DNA from: Paraburkholderia ginsengiterrae
GTDB lineage: Bacteria > Pseudomonadota > Gammaproteobacteria > Burkholderiales > Burkholderiaceae
Assembly: GCF_001645125.1 (NCBI RefSeq)
Contig: NZ_LXKA01000349.1
Location: forward strand, 186,001-250,000
Reading direction: 5' to 3'
DNA: 64,000 nucleotides
Shown here piece by piece: positions 50,773 through 60,442 of this stretch. The notes beneath the pieces were generated by a model, which saw nothing but the letters and a program-made list of their open reading frames with translations, did no database searches and had not been told where the DNA came from. The translations under genes were made by a program, and so were the position numbers. The stretch's first letter is position 1, and every line of letters begins with the position of its first letter.

Positions 50773-50817
50773 AAAAGCCGTTCCCGAATATGAATTTCGG
50801 AACGGCTTTTTTGTTTT
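50773..50817 (+). terminator. Terminator of tRNA-His
   Basis: A 12-bp stem (50773-50784 with 50799-50810), extended inside by three pairs beyond one bulge, is followed by TTTTTTGTTTT. The minus side also has a short T-run, so it may serve the convergent small gene too. Confidence 0.85.
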
Positions 50818-50840
50818 CGGAAAATGCTTCGTCGAAGCAA

Positions 50841-51095
50841 TCAGCCAGTCGCACTGGCGCCAGAACCAGAAAGGTTTGCGTCGTCGTCCATCGTGGCTGC
50901 GAGATAACCCTTCTTTCGCAAGACCGAAAGGATGTCGGCAACTTGTGCGTCTTCAAGCAGGCTGCGACCCGCACGCATGCGGCGGGCGTTCGTCGCGTCA
51001 ATGGCGCGCTGCAAGTCAGAGGTCTCGGCGGCGATGAATACGGCCATGCCGTAGCCGTATCGCTCGGCGAGAGCGTAGTCGAAGAAGTATTTCAT
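50841..51095 (-). CDS. Small unknown protein
   Basis: The 84-residue protein (MKYFFDYALAERYGYGMAVF start) is soluble and mostly helical: ETSDLQRAIDATNARRMRAG, then LEDAQVADILSVLRKKGYLA, with an acidic, Ser/Gly-rich end. It is convergent with tRNA-His and shares the terminator zone. GAGGG sits very close to the ATG. No family recognised. Confidence 0.65.
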   Translation of the reverse strand: MKYFFDYALAERYGYGMAVFIAAETSDLQRAIDATNARRMRAGRSLLEDAQVADILSVLRKKGYLAATMDDDANLSGSGASATG

Positions 51096-51271
51096 GCCCT
51101 CGTTTTCGGCAGGCGGCTCAAAAACTTTAAGGGGCGGGCCATTTCTGCCGCACGAATTAATCCGTGGCGCCGGCCGGTTCTCTCCCGACTCTCACTACTC
51201 ACTATCGCGCTGCGGGGATATGCATCCGCACGGCGAATCAGCGCGTCACGGTTGACGCGCCGCGCGCCACC

Positions 51272-51667
51272 TCAATGACTACGCCCGCCACCGTGCATGC
51301 CGCCGCTGCTCCACGCGTTATTACCGCCGCCGCTGGCGCCGCTGCCGTCGTGAGACCCGCCGTATCCGCCGCCGTGCCAGCCGCCACTTCCGCCGTTACC
51401 GTGCCAGCCACCGTCGCCATGCCATCCATTGCCGCCATGCCACCCGTCGCCACCATGCCAGTGTCCGCCGTGGTAGCAGCAGCCACCGCCCCAGCCGCCG
51501 TAGATGCCGACGCTGCCGTACACCGGCGCATAGGGTGGCCCGTAGGCATAGCCGTAGTCAGGGTAGTAGGGCTGTGCGTAGCCGTAGTCATATCCCGGCG
51601 CGACCACGCATCCGGTAAGGCCGGCTACCACCGTCAACAGCGTCAAGGATGCAATGAGCCTGTTCAC
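51272..51667 (-). CDS. His/Gly-rich surface lipoprotein
   Basis: The 131-residue precursor has a lipobox signal (MNRLIASLTLLTVVAGLTGC, Cys20 lipidated). The mature protein is a Tyr/Pro-rich segment (YDYGYAQPYYPDYGYAYGPP) followed by a glycine-rich region with many His: GGCCYHGGHWHGG and several WHGG(D/N)G-like repeats, ending HGGGRSH. About a dozen His plus two adjacent Cys suggest metal binding (Ni, Zn, Cu or Fe) at the outer membrane. No enzymatic domain. The long frame on the opposite strand is a shadow of this repetitive composition. Confidence 0.8.
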   Translation of the reverse strand: MNRLIASLTLLTVVAGLTGCVVAPGYDYGYAQPYYPDYGYAYGPPYAPVYGSVGIYGGWGGGCCYHGGHWHGGDGWHGGNGWHGDGGWHGNGGSGGWHGGGYGGSHDGSGASGGGNNAWSSGGMHGGGRSH

Positions 51668-52030
51668 GATCGTCTCCTTCGCATAAGAGTGAGATAAATT
51701 CGCGAGCCCCGGAGTTCAGCCGCATTTGTGTCCGCAAATTACCGCTTGCAGGCGACATGCCGCGCCGACGCATCATGGCCGCTAAACGAACCCCTGACGG
51801 TGAAGCACTACAACAACCATTCCATCCCTTACCGGCTCACCGTGCTGTAACAGTTGGTTAAAGTTTCGAAACGCAACTGTAGGGTGGGCCTGTTAATTTG
51901 CCTTCAGACAAATACCCTTGAATTCAGGCCGCCGGCTGCGCCTCGCGCCCGTGCCCGGTCTGGACGCCAAGGCCGCACCCGCTCACTGTCAGGACCGCTT
52001 GATGCGAAGCCTGCAACATTCCAGCCGTCC
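51668..52030. other. Intergenic region upstream of the TPR-sulfotransferase gene
   Basis: About 360 bases with no recognised gene. The sulfotransferase gene has no ribosome binding site at its ATG, and an open frame extends upstream to 51854 without conserved content, so the start of that gene remains uncertain. Confidence 0.35.
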
Positions 52031-53644
52031 ATGAAGCACGATCCACAGCCGGCTACCGCAGCAGAATGGCGCGCGCAGGGCGAGGCCTGCGCCGCGCGCG
52101 GCGACCTCGAAACCGCGCTGCGGCATTTCGAAACCGCTCTCGCACTCGATCCCGCCGAGGCGCTCATTCACGAGCGCCTCGGCGCGACGCTCGCCGCGCT
52201 GAACCGTTTTCCCGAGGCCGTCGCCCGGTATCGGGAAGCGATCACGCTTAATCCGCTCAACACCGACTCGCATCACGGCCTCGGCTGGGCGCTCGAGCAG
52301 ATGTACCGGCTCGAGCAGGCGGTCGAAGCGTATCGCGAGGCGACCCGCCTGAATCCGCAGGCCGACGGCTCGCACAACAACATGGGCAACTGCCTGCAGG
52401 CGCTCGGCCGCTTCGACGAATCGCACGACGCGTATCGCCGTGCCATCGAAGCCGCGCCGCAGGTGCCGGTGTACTACCGCAATTTCGTGCAATCCAAGCG
52501 CCTTACCGCCGACGACCCGGTGTTCCTCGCCGTGGAGCTCCTCGCCGGTAACGCCGCCGCGATGTCGCCGGCCAATCAGGCGGAGATCCACTTCGCGTAT
52601 GGCCAGGCCTTATCCGATGTGGGCCGCAACGACGCGTCGTTCGATCACTTTCTGAAGGGCAACGCGTTGCACCGCGCCGGCGTGCGTTATAACGAAACGG
52701 AGTCGCTCGGCCTGTTCGCGCATCTGCCGGAACTGATGACGCCGGACATGCTGGCGGCGAAGCGCGGTCTGGGCGATCCGTCAGCGGCGCCGATTTTTAT
52801 CGTCGGCATGCCGCGCTCGGGTTCGACCTTGATCGAACAGATACTGGCGAGTCATCCGCGGGTTTTTGGAGCGGGTGAACGCACGGAATTCAGCGAGGCG
52901 CTGGTGAGCTGCATCGGCCGTGATTTCGACGATCCGCTTCGAATCGATATCGAAGCATTGCCCGGCGTCGGCGCAGCGCAACTGCGCGCGCTCGGCGCCG
53001 ACTATCTGCGTCGCATGCAGCTCGCGCTGCCGGACGCGCAATGCAAGGACGAGAACGAAGAACCCAATCCGGCGGCGCGCTTGACGCACTTCACCGACAA
53101 ATATCCGTTCAACTTCATCAACGTCGGTCTGATTCATCTGGCACTGCCGAACGCTCGCTTCATTCATAGCAGGCGCTCGCCGTTGCAGACGTGCCTGTCG
53201 ATTTTCTCGCGGATTTTCCACGACGTGCCGTTTGGCTACGACCTCGGCGAACTGGGCCGTTACTACCGGGCGTACGACGCGTTGATGGCGCACTGGCAGC
53301 GCGTGTTGCCGGAAGGCGTGATGATCGAGGTCAAGTATGAAGAGCTGGTCGGCGATTTCGAAAGCAACGTGCGGCGCCTCCTTGCGCATTGCGGGCTCGA
53401 CTGGGACGAACGCTGCCTGTCGTTCCATCAGACCACGCGGCAGGTGAAAACGGCCAGTTCCGCCCAGGTGCGCCGTCCGCTTTACAAGACCTCGCTGCAA
53501 CGCTGGCAGCCGCGGCAGGCATTGCTTCAGCCGTTGCTGGACGCGCTAGGGCCGGAACTGGTTTCGACGGATCGCGCGGATGCTCACAACCAGGGCGGCG
53601 CCGTTGACGAAGCCACCGCAAGCCGCGCGGAGCGTCAATCATGA
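52031..53644 (+). CDS. TPR-domain PAPS-dependent sulfotransferase
   Basis: The N-terminal ~240 residues contain three or four TPR units ([80 protein letters not shown]). The sulfotransferase domain follows: the 5'-phosphosulfate loop [12 protein letters not shown] (about 259-270), the 3'-phosphate site region [15 protein letters not shown] (about 377-391) and [15 protein letters not shown]. It probably transfers sulfate from PAPS to a protein tyrosine, glycan or lipid; the TPR part would choose the acceptor. 537 residues, no signal peptide. The APS kinase gene overlaps its end by 4 bases (ATGA). Confidence 0.88.
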   Translation: MKHDPQPATAAEWRAQGEACAARGDLETALRHFETALALDPAEALIHERLGATLAALNRFPEAVARYREAITLNPLNTDSHHGLGWALEQMYRLEQAVEAYREATRLNPQADGSHNNMGNCLQALGRFDESHDAYRRAIEAAPQVPVYYRNFVQSKRLTADDPVFLAVELLAGNAAAMSPANQAEIHFAYGQALSDVGRNDASFDHFLKGNALHRAGVRYNETESLGLFAHLPELMTPDMLAAKRGLGDPSAAPIFIVGMPRSGSTLIEQILASHPRVFGAGERTEFSEALVSCIGRDFDDPLRIDIEALPGVGAAQLRALGADYLRRMQLALPDAQCKDENEEPNPAARLTHFTDKYPFNFINVGLIHLALPNARFIHSRRSPLQTCLSIFSRIFHDVPFGYDLGELGRYYRAYDALMAHWQRVLPEGVMIEVKYEELVGDFESNVRRLLAHCGLDWDERCLSFHQTTRQVKTASSAQVRRPLYKTSLQRWQPRQALLQPLLDALGPELVSTDRADAHNQGGAVDEATASRAERQS

Positions 53645-54180
53645 GCGCGTCCCGCGGCGCCGTGATCTGGATGACGGGACTTTCCGGCGCGGGTAAATCG
53701 ACCGTGGCCAACGCGTTGCATCGGCGCCTGACGGAAGCGGGGCATGCCGCGGTCGTGCTCGACGGCGACGTGCTGCGGCGCGGACTGAACGCGGACCTCG
53801 GCTTCACGTGCGAGGATCGCACTGAAAACCTGCGGCGGATCGCACACGTCGCGGCGCTCTTCATGCAACAAGGCTTCATTGCGATTGCGGCGGTGATTTC
53901 GCCGGAGCATCGGCATCGGCGCGCCGCGCGCGAAATCGTCGGCGAAGGATTCGTCGAGGTATTCGTGGATGCTCCTTTGGAGATCTGCGACGCGCGTGAC
54001 GCCAAAGGGCTCTACGTGCGTGCGCGTCGCGGTGAGATCCCGGATTTCACGGGCATTTCCGGACCGTACGAAACACCGCTCGCGCCCGATGTCGTGGTCC
54101 AAACCGCACGCACGTCCGTTGACGAAGCGGTGGATAGCCTGCTCGCGCATCTGGCCGCGATGGGGCGCCTCGGAGAATAG
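53641..54180 (+). CDS. cysC: Adenylylsulfate (APS) kinase
   Basis: It phosphorylates APS to PAPS, the sulfate donor. The 179 residues have the P-loop GLSGAGKST (13-21), [17 protein letters not shown] (APS-binding), [13 protein letters not shown], the ISPEH segment with the Ser expected for the phospho-enzyme region, and [20 protein letters not shown] (the lid). It stands alone, not fused to CysN, so it is linked to secondary sulfation more than to assimilatory reduction. Overlapping translation with the sulfotransferase gene suggests that PAPS is supplied locally. Confidence 0.94.
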   Translation: MSASRGAVIWMTGLSGAGKSTVANALHRRLTEAGHAAVVLDGDVLRRGLNADLGFTCEDRTENLRRIAHVAALFMQQGFIAIAAVISPEHRHRRAAREIVGEGFVEVFVDAPLEICDARDAKGLYVRARRGEIPDFTGISGPYETPLAPDVVVQTARTSVDEAVDSLLAHLAAMGRLGE

Positions 54181-54241
54181 CTGGGCTTGGCTCGGCACGC
54201 TCCGAGCGCGCAGCTTGCCGGCTCGTCAATTCTGCGTTGCG

Positions 54242-54487
54242 TCAGTGCAGCAAACTCGCCGAATGGTGCAACACCGGGTACACGCCGATGATGAACGCCG
54301 CGTAAATCGCGGCCATCGTCACGCCGGCGGCCGTGCCCCAGATGTCGCGCGATGCCGCGCCTTGGCGGAAATAGACAGGCAGGCCGACGGCCAGGTAGCC
54401 GATCAGGAAGAACGCGATGACCGCACGCACCGGCGACAGATCGTGGCCGATAAATTCGAATAGCGCGGACCAGCTGAATTCAGGCAT
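54242..54487 (-). CDS. Small membrane protein, unknown function
   Basis: The 81-residue protein has two membrane helices (about 20-38 and 50-72; VRAVIAFFLIGYLAVGLPVY and TAAGVTMAAIYAAFIIGVYP). It starts MPEFSWSALFEFIGHDLSPV. The C-terminus has two histidines. Convergent with cysC. Function unknown. Confidence 0.7.
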   Translation of the reverse strand: MPEFSWSALFEFIGHDLSPVRAVIAFFLIGYLAVGLPVYFRQGAASRDIWGTAAGVTMAAIYAAFIIGVYPVLHHSASLLH

Positions 54488-54692
54488 GGAAGGGCGGGCA
54501 ACAGGAAATGCGGACGTGTGCGCGGGCTATGAACATGGCGCGCAAACTGACGGGAATTCAAGGTCTTCAGGACTGCAAGGGGCAAGCACAACACCGTGTG
54601 AAATTGTACTGCCCCGGACTGCGTCTGCGCTGCCTGAACGGTAATTTTTAACCGGCTTTGCAACACGTCATTCCGCTTTCATCACGCGGCGA

Positions 54693-54905
54693 TCAACGCT
54701 TTCGCAAAGGCTCGAGCAGCGACTTCAAACCGTTGTGATCGATCTCGTGCATCAAGGCGAGCAGCCGGCCGATTTCACCCGGCGGAAAGCCTTCGCGAGC
54801 AAACCAGTTTAGATAATTGCCGGGCAGGTCAGCAATCAGGCGGCCTTTATATTTTCCGTAAGGCATGACCTGCGTGACCAGCATCTGGAGGTGTTCGGGA
54901 TTCAT
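54693..54905 (-). CDS. DUF3820 family protein
   Basis: The 70-residue protein begins MNPEHLQMLVTQVMPYGKYK and continues GRLIADLPGNYLNWFAREGF, the DUF3820 signature (MPxGKYKGxxIxDLPxxYLxWF). It is a small soluble protein, possibly a nucleic-acid-associated or exonuclease-related factor by similarity of the motif; the role is unknown. The start at 54905 was chosen over 55031 because the extension is Arg/Pro-rich and unconserved. Confidence 0.82.
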   Translation of the reverse strand: MNPEHLQMLVTQVMPYGKYKGRLIADLPGNYLNWFAREGFPPGEIGRLLALMHEIDHNGLKSLLEPLRKR

Positions 54906-55048
54906 CGCAAGGAAGGCGGCGCGGGGAAACGTTGCACGCGAAATGATGATCGTGCTCGCTGGATTTGCATTGTAGCCTGCACTGCAGGCATCGCGCGGGC
55001 GTGGTAACGTCGCCGCTTTCCGGTCACACAATCAACAGGACAAAGTAA

Positions 55049-56101
55049 ATGGAATACCGCAGGCTCGGCGACTCCAACGTGCAGGTCAGCCTGATTGGTC
55101 TCGGCACCATGACGTGGGGTGAGCAGAACACGGAGCAGGAAGCGCACGCGCAGATCGATTACGCACTCGATCACGGCGTCAACCTGATCGATGCCGCCGA
55201 AATGTACCCGGTGCCGCCGCGTCCCGAGACGCAAGGTTCGACCGAGCGCTTCATCGGCACGTGGCTCGCGCGGCACCGCGGCGCGCGCGAGAAAATCGTG
55301 CTGGCTACCAAGATCGCCGGCCCGGCACGTCAACCGCATAACCCGCGCCATATTCGTGGCGCAGAAAATCAGTTCGACCGCAAGAATCTCACCGAAGCGC
55401 TTAACGACAGTCTGACGCGCTTGCAAACCGAGTACGTCGATCTGTATCAGTTGCACTGGCCGGATCGCAGCACGATGACGTTCGGCCGTCCCGCGTACCC
55501 GTGGGTCGATGATGATTACACGGTGCCGATCGAAGAGACGCTGTCGGTGCTCGCCGAATTCGTCAAGGCAGGCAAGGTGCGTCATATCGGCGTGTCGAAC
55601 GAAACGCCGTGGGGTGTCGCGCAGTTTTTGCGTGCCGCCGAAAAGCTCGGCTTGCCGCGCATCGTCAGTATCCAGAACCCGTACAGCCTGCTGAATCGTA
55701 CGTATGAAGCGGGTCTGTCCGAGTACGCGCATCGCGACAATATCGGCTTGCTGGCGTATTCGCCGCTGGCCTTCGGCTGGCTCTCGGGCAAGTACGAAGG
55801 CGGCGCGCGTCCGGCCGGCGCCCGCATTTCGCTGTTCGAGCGGTTTCAGCGCTACAGCAAGCCGCAAGCGGTCCAGTCGACCACGCGATACGTGGAACTG
55901 GCCCGGCGCCATGGTTTGTCGCCCGCGCAATTCGCGCTGGCTTTCGTGAACAGCCGGCCGTTTGTGACCAGCAATCTGATCGGCGCGACGTCGCTCGATC
56001 AGTTGAAGGAAAACATCGCCAGCGCAGAGGTGAAACTCTCGCCCGAGATGCTCGCGGAAATCGATGCACTGCATGAACTGCAGCCGAATCCGGCGCCTTG
56101 A
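55049..56101 (+). CDS. NADP(H)-dependent aldo/keto reductase, Tas-like
   Basis: The 350-residue TIM-barrel protein begins MEYRRLGDSNVQVSLIGLGT. It has the catalytic Asp-Tyr-Lys-His set in NLIDAAEMYP (Asp, Tyr), VLATKIAG (Lys) and YQLHWPDR (His), plus QNPYSLLNR and the C-terminal SNLIGATSLDQLKEN, which is the NADPH-binding end. The length and the extra loop between strand 4 and helix 4 match E. coli Tas. AGGACAAAG precedes the ATG. Role probably detoxification of aldehydes or ketones. Confidence 0.92.
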   Translation: MEYRRLGDSNVQVSLIGLGTMTWGEQNTEQEAHAQIDYALDHGVNLIDAAEMYPVPPRPETQGSTERFIGTWLARHRGAREKIVLATKIAGPARQPHNPRHIRGAENQFDRKNLTEALNDSLTRLQTEYVDLYQLHWPDRSTMTFGRPAYPWVDDDYTVPIEETLSVLAEFVKAGKVRHIGVSNETPWGVAQFLRAAEKLGLPRIVSIQNPYSLLNRTYEAGLSEYAHRDNIGLLAYSPLAFGWLSGKYEGGARPAGARISLFERFQRYSKPQAVQSTTRYVELARRHGLSPAQFALAFVNSRPFVTSNLIGATSLDQLKENIASAEVKLSPEMLAEIDALHELQPNPAP

Positions 56102-56246
56102 TGCGTGAGCGTCGGGCGCGGGGTTCGACGCTGGATCGAATCAGACTTCAGATTGCCCCGGCTTGGTGGCCGGGGCGGCTGCATGGTGGCGGAGTTTGCC
56201 TTGGCCGTTGCGCGGCCATCGACCCCGCCAGACCTGTCACGCACGC

Positions 56247-57530
56247 TCAGCGAATCTTCAATTTCCCACGCACGGCGTACAGCGCCAGCAGGCTCGCCAC
56301 GGCGCAGAGCATCAGATAGAAGCCGGGCGCGAGCTTGTTGCCGCTGGCATCGATCAGCCAGGTGATCACGAACGGCGCAAAGCCGCCGAACACCGTGACG
56401 CCAACGTTGTAGCTCACCGACAGACCGGTTGCCCGCGTCTGCGTCGGGAAAATCTCCGACATCAGGGCGGGCAGCGCGCCGAAATACGCCGCCTTCAATA
56501 CGCCGATCCAGATCAGTGCGAGCAGCATGGTCGCGAACGACGGATGCGCGTTCATGTACATGAACGCCGGATACACCGTCACCAGCATCAGGCCGGCGGC
56601 CGTCGCCATGATGCGGATGCGTCCGAGGCTGTCGGAGAGGTGGCCTGCGAACGGCGTCAGCACGGTCAGCACGACGCCCGTGGCGAGGGTGGCCGCGAAG
56701 CCGGTCGAGGCGGGCAGGTGCAGCTGCTTTATCGCGTAGGTCGGCATGTACAGGATCATGTAGTTGGCCGCCGTCGAAATGATCAGCGAGCCGACCGCGA
56801 GCAGCATGCGGACTTTCTGCGTGCCGAACAGATCGCGCAGGGGCGTGCGGGCTTTTGGCTCCGTTTTGAACTCGGCTCCTTCGTCCACGTAGCGGCGAAT
56901 ATAGAAACCGACCGGACCGATGGCGAGGCCGAAGAAAAACGGCACGCGCCATCCCCATGATTCGAGTTGCGCGGCCGTGAGCTGGCTCGTCAGCAGTGCG
57001 CCGAAACCGGAAGCGAGCAGCGTGGCGAGGCCCTGGCTTGCGAATTGCCAGCTGCCCATGAAGCCGCGCCGCTCAGGCGCATGTTCGACCAGAAACGCCG
57101 TGGATGCGCCGAACTCCCCGCCCGCCGAAAAGCCTTGCACGAGCCGCGAGAGCAGGATGCCCGCGGGCGCCCACAGGCCGATCGCCGCATAAGGCGGCAT
57201 TACGGCGATCGTCAGCGTGCCGACCATCATCAGCGCGATCGACAGCAGCAGCGACGCCTTGCGTCCGGCGCGATCCGCGAGCGATCCCAGCATGAGTCCG
57301 CCGAGCGGGCGGATCAGGTATGAGATGCCGAAGGTGCCCAGCGTGAGCATCAGCGAAATCGCTTCCGTGCTCGCCGGAAAGAACAGTTTCGCGATCGTCA
57401 CGGCGAAGAATCCGTAGACGACGAGGTCGAACCATTCGAGCGCATTGCCGATCGACGCCGCGAGAATGATGCGATGAACCTTCGCGGCGGACGGCCGCGC
57501 GGCGCTGGCTTGCAGTGTTGACGTGCTCAT
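56247..57530 (-). CDS. Metabolite:H+ symporter, MHS family (MFS)
   Basis: The 427-residue permease has twelve membrane helices. The MHS hallmarks are SIGNALEWFDLVVYGFFAV in helix 1, the loop-2 motif GGLMLGSLADRAGRKASLL, LVQGFSAGGEFGASTAFLVE in helix 4-5 and GHLSDSLGRIR in the second half. The family imports carboxylates and related metabolites (citrate, proline betaine, ketoglutarate, shikimate). Adjacent to an M20 peptidase gene on the same strand (100 bases), it probably imports a peptide-like or amidated substrate that the peptidase hydrolyses (inference). Confidence 0.9.
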   Translation of the reverse strand: MSTSTLQASAARPSAAKVHRIILAASIGNALEWFDLVVYGFFAVTIAKLFFPASTEAISLMLTLGTFGISYLIRPLGGLMLGSLADRAGRKASLLLSIALMMVGTLTIAVMPPYAAIGLWAPAGILLSRLVQGFSAGGEFGASTAFLVEHAPERRGFMGSWQFASQGLATLLASGFGALLTSQLTAAQLESWGWRVPFFFGLAIGPVGFYIRRYVDEGAEFKTEPKARTPLRDLFGTQKVRMLLAVGSLIISTAANYMILYMPTYAIKQLHLPASTGFAATLATGVVLTVLTPFAGHLSDSLGRIRIMATAAGLMLVTVYPAFMYMNAHPSFATMLLALIWIGVLKAAYFGALPALMSEIFPTQTRATGLSVSYNVGVTVFGGFAPFVITWLIDASGNKLAPGFYLMLCAVASLLALYAVRGKLKIR

Positions 57531-57630
57531 CGTGGGCGTGCCTTGTGACGGATAGGGGCGCGCCGGGCCCGATCGCTTGAATGGGTCCGGGTTACGCTCG
57601 GGTTGCGCTGAGGTTGCGGGCGGGTTCGGC

Positions 57631-59049
57631 TCAGACTACGGCGGTGCGTGCTGCGGTGCGTCCGGTCGCGCGTGGCGAGTTCTCGGCGAGATCCCAGAAG
57701 AGCCCCGCCATGATCTGCAGACCCTCGCGCACGACCGGTCCGAGCAGGTGTTCGTTCGGCGCGTGCTGCGAACAGGCCGGGTATGAGTGCGGCACCCAGA
57801 TGGTCGGCAGGCCGAGCGTGTCGGCGAATACTTCGTTGGGCAGCGTGCCGCCCAGGTTCGGCAGCACGGCGGTTTTCTTGCCGGTGGTATGTTCGAGCGA
57901 GGCAATGGCCCACGTGACCCACGGATCGTCCGGGTTCAGACGGGTGGCGGGCGCACCGCGCTCAACGTCGATCTGCACGAGCGAAAAACCGTGCGTGTCA
58001 AGATGCGTGCGCAGATGCTTTTCAACGTTGTCCCAATCGGTCCCGACCACGAAGCGCAACTGGCAATGCGCGAACGCCGTCGACGGAATCGCATTGACCG
58101 GGTTCTCCGGATTGCCGGCCTTGAAGGCCAGAATTTCGAAGCTGTTCCAGCCGAACACGCGTTCGGGTGCGCTCAGGCCAGGTTCGCCCCAGTTCTCGTC
58201 CACTTCCGGATCGCCGGGGCCGCCACCCACCGTGATATCCGCCAGAGCACGACGCACCGCCTCGGGAATCGACGGCGGGCGCAAGCCGTCGACGGCGATC
58301 ACGCCGCGCGCATCGACGAGGCTCGCCAGCGCGTTCGCCAGCACCGTGGCCGGATTGCGCAGCAGACCACCCCAATTGCCCGAATGATGCGCGCCGTCGC
58401 GCAGATTCAGCGAAAGCTTGAAGTTCACCGAGCCGCGCGAGCCGAGAAACACCGTGGGACGGCGCGCGGCGAGGCGCGGGCCGTCGGAGGCGATCAGCAC
58501 GTCGGCGGCCAGCTCTTCCCGGTGCACGCGGCAGATCGCGTCGAGCCCGGGCGAGCCGGTTTCCTCGCCCATCTCGATCAGCAGTTTCGCGTTGAAGCCG
58601 AGCTTGCCGCCGCGCGCGGCCAGCACGCTCGCCAGCGCGGCCAGATTGATGGTGTGCTGGCCTTTGTTGTCGGCGGTGCCGCGGCCGAACCAGCGCTCGC
58701 CCTCAATCGTCACGGCCCACGGCGTGAGCGGCGCGCGCCACTGGCTGTCATAACCGCGCACGACGTCGCCGTGACCATAGATCAGCACGGTGGGCAGATC
58801 GTCGCCCTCGTGACGGTGCGCGATCAGGAAGGGGCCCAAGCCGTCCACCGGGTTATCGACGATACGCGTGCTGAAACCGAGGCCAGTGACCTCCGGCGTG
58901 ATTTCGTCGGTCAGATACGACAGCAGCGTGGCGGCGCGGTCGCTCTCCTGGCTTTCCGTGCGAAACCCGACGCGGCGGTTGAGGGTCTCGAGAAAGGCGC
59001 CGGATTCGAAATGGTGGGTCGCGTGCTCGATGGCCTGGGTACGGCTCAT
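57631..59049 (-). CDS. M20-family metallopeptidase
   Basis: The 472-residue dizinc hydrolase has VLIYGHGDVV (His/Asp zinc ligands), GRGTADNKGQHTIN (bridging Asp), EMGEETGSPGLD (general base and zinc Glu), the lid domain with AHHSGNWGGLLRNP, and the C-terminal PNLGGTLPNEVF. The group includes dipeptidases, carboxypeptidases and N-acyl amino acid or carbamoyl hydrolases; the exact substrate is unknown. The start at 59049 follows GGAG; the TTG at 59061 lacks one. It heads a minus unit with the MHS transporter gene and is divergent from a LysR gene. Confidence 0.9.
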   Translation of the reverse strand: MSRTQAIEHATHHFESGAFLETLNRRVGFRTESQESDRAATLLSYLTDEITPEVTGLGFSTRIVDNPVDGLGPFLIAHRHEGDDLPTVLIYGHGDVVRGYDSQWRAPLTPWAVTIEGERWFGRGTADNKGQHTINLAALASVLAARGGKLGFNAKLLIEMGEETGSPGLDAICRVHREELAADVLIASDGPRLAARRPTVFLGSRGSVNFKLSLNLRDGAHHSGNWGGLLRNPATVLANALASLVDARGVIAVDGLRPPSIPEAVRRALADITVGGGPGDPEVDENWGEPGLSAPERVFGWNSFEILAFKAGNPENPVNAIPSTAFAHCQLRFVVGTDWDNVEKHLRTHLDTHGFSLVQIDVERGAPATRLNPDDPWVTWAIASLEHTTGKKTAVLPNLGGTLPNEVFADTLGLPTIWVPHSYPACSQHAPNEHLLGPVVREGLQIMAGLFWDLAENSPRATGRTAARTAVV

Positions 59050-59269
59050 GTGTGTCTCCAATGCGGGGCGGAATGCGGGGTGCGTGGTCCGGTATTCGAC
59101 TTCGACCGGTCACGGCCTCATGCTTTGAACCGATTCTAGGAGGCCGTTTTTTTTGTCACAATGATCGTCTTTCGAAGCTTGCGTTGCCGAAAAGGCAAAG
59201 CTCGCCGCGCGCGTCCAAGTGGCGGGAGCGGCTTGCCTGCCGTCGGGCATCGTTCAGACAGGACCCCCC

Positions 59270-60244
59270 ATGGCACTTTCGCTGCATGGCATCGCTTTGC
59301 GCTATTTCGTCGAAGTCGCGCGCACCGGCTCGATCAGCGACGCGTCCGCGCGGCTGCACGTCGCCGTGTCGGCTATCAGCCGGCAGGTTGCGCGGCTCGA
59401 AAGCGAGCTCGGCGTGGCGCTGTTCGAACGGCGCCCGCGCGGCATGGCGCTTTCAGAGGCCGGCGAACGGCTGCTTGCCTACGCGCAGCGCAGCCTGCTC
59501 GAGGCGGAGCATGTGATGAAAGAGATCGGCGGCCTCGAGACCTTGCATGGCAGCATGATCAAGGTCGTGAGTTCCGAAGGCTTCGCCGCCGACTTTCTGC
59601 CTGCCGCAATGGCGGCGTTCCGCATCCTGTATCCGGGCATCGACTTCACGCTCTCCGTGATGTCGCCAGGCGCGGCGACCCGCCAGGTGCGCGACGGCGA
59701 CGCCGATCTCGCGTTGACGTTCAGCCTCGCGCCGGAGAAGGGCGTCAAGGTCGAGCATACCGAGCGCGCGCCGGTGCTGGCGCTGCTGCGCGCGGATCAC
59801 CCGCTGGCGGCGCGCGCAAAGGTGTCGCTGGCGGACTTGCAGCGCTATCCGCTGGTGCTGCCCGAGCCCGGCACCACGATTCGCCAGTTGATCGACATTA
59901 CCTGCGTGCTCGAGGGCATCCTGCTCGAACCCGAGCTGACCTGCAACAACAGCGGCGCGATGTACCGTTACGCGCAGAAGTCCGGTGCCATCATGTTCAC
60001 CGGCCTGCTGTCGGTGCGTGACCGTTACGCCGGCGACGGCTTTGTCGTCGTGCCGCTGACTCATCCGCAGATGCGCCAGCGCAGCATTCAGGTGCAGACC
60101 ATGGCGGGACGCGAACTGCCGCCCTCCGTGCGAGCGTTCCGGGACTTTCTGATCGCGGAGATGGCGGGGACGAAGCCGGCGGGTGGCGGCGCTCCGGCGA
60201 CGGCGCGAAAGCGAGTCAGCCGCAATCCGGGCGCGGCCGGCTGA
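59270..60244 (+). CDS. LysR-family transcriptional regulator
   Basis: The 324-residue LTTR has the N-terminal HTH (LRYFVEVARTGSISDASARL, then VAVSAISRQVARLESELGV, about 10-55) and the two-lobed effector domain (about 95-300) with VVSSEGFAADFLP and DADLALTF. It is divergent from the M20 peptidase-MHS transporter unit (221-base gap), so it is the likely activator of both. The C-terminus is extended by about 20 Ala/Arg-rich residues. ATG 59270 follows AGGA; the in-frame start at 59219 adds unconserved residues. Confidence 0.92.
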   Translation: MALSLHGIALRYFVEVARTGSISDASARLHVAVSAISRQVARLESELGVALFERRPRGMALSEAGERLLAYAQRSLLEAEHVMKEIGGLETLHGSMIKVVSSEGFAADFLPAAMAAFRILYPGIDFTLSVMSPGAATRQVRDGDADLALTFSLAPEKGVKVEHTERAPVLALLRADHPLAARAKVSLADLQRYPLVLPEPGTTIRQLIDITCVLEGILLEPELTCNNSGAMYRYAQKSGAIMFTGLLSVRDRYAGDGFVVVPLTHPQMRQRSIQVQTMAGRELPPSVRAFRDFLIAEMAGTKPAGGGAPATARKRVSRNPGAAG

Positions 60245-60442
60245 AAGGCAAATGTCTCTGCTGGAACACGAATCACGACCTAAACTGTGGTGGACGGGGT
60301 GGGGCATGGGAAGTCGCCGAACGGGAGGCAAGGAAGTCCCGTTCGAGGACAGCGGTGGTACGATTCAGCCCCAAAAAACGGAGCGTGGCGCGCCCGATAC
60401 GGCGTGCCGTCTACAACAGAGCGATAGGACTCAGGACATCGA

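Noticed and set aside
51164-51697. Ala/Val/Thr-rich 177-residue frame opposite the His-rich lipoprotein
   Set aside because: It mirrors the GGN/CAY repeats of the lipoprotein gene, which has a proper lipobox signal; no independent start signal.
56155-56176. 8-bp GC stem between the aldo/keto reductase and MHS genes as terminator
   Set aside because: No T-run on either strand; too weak to list as a terminator.
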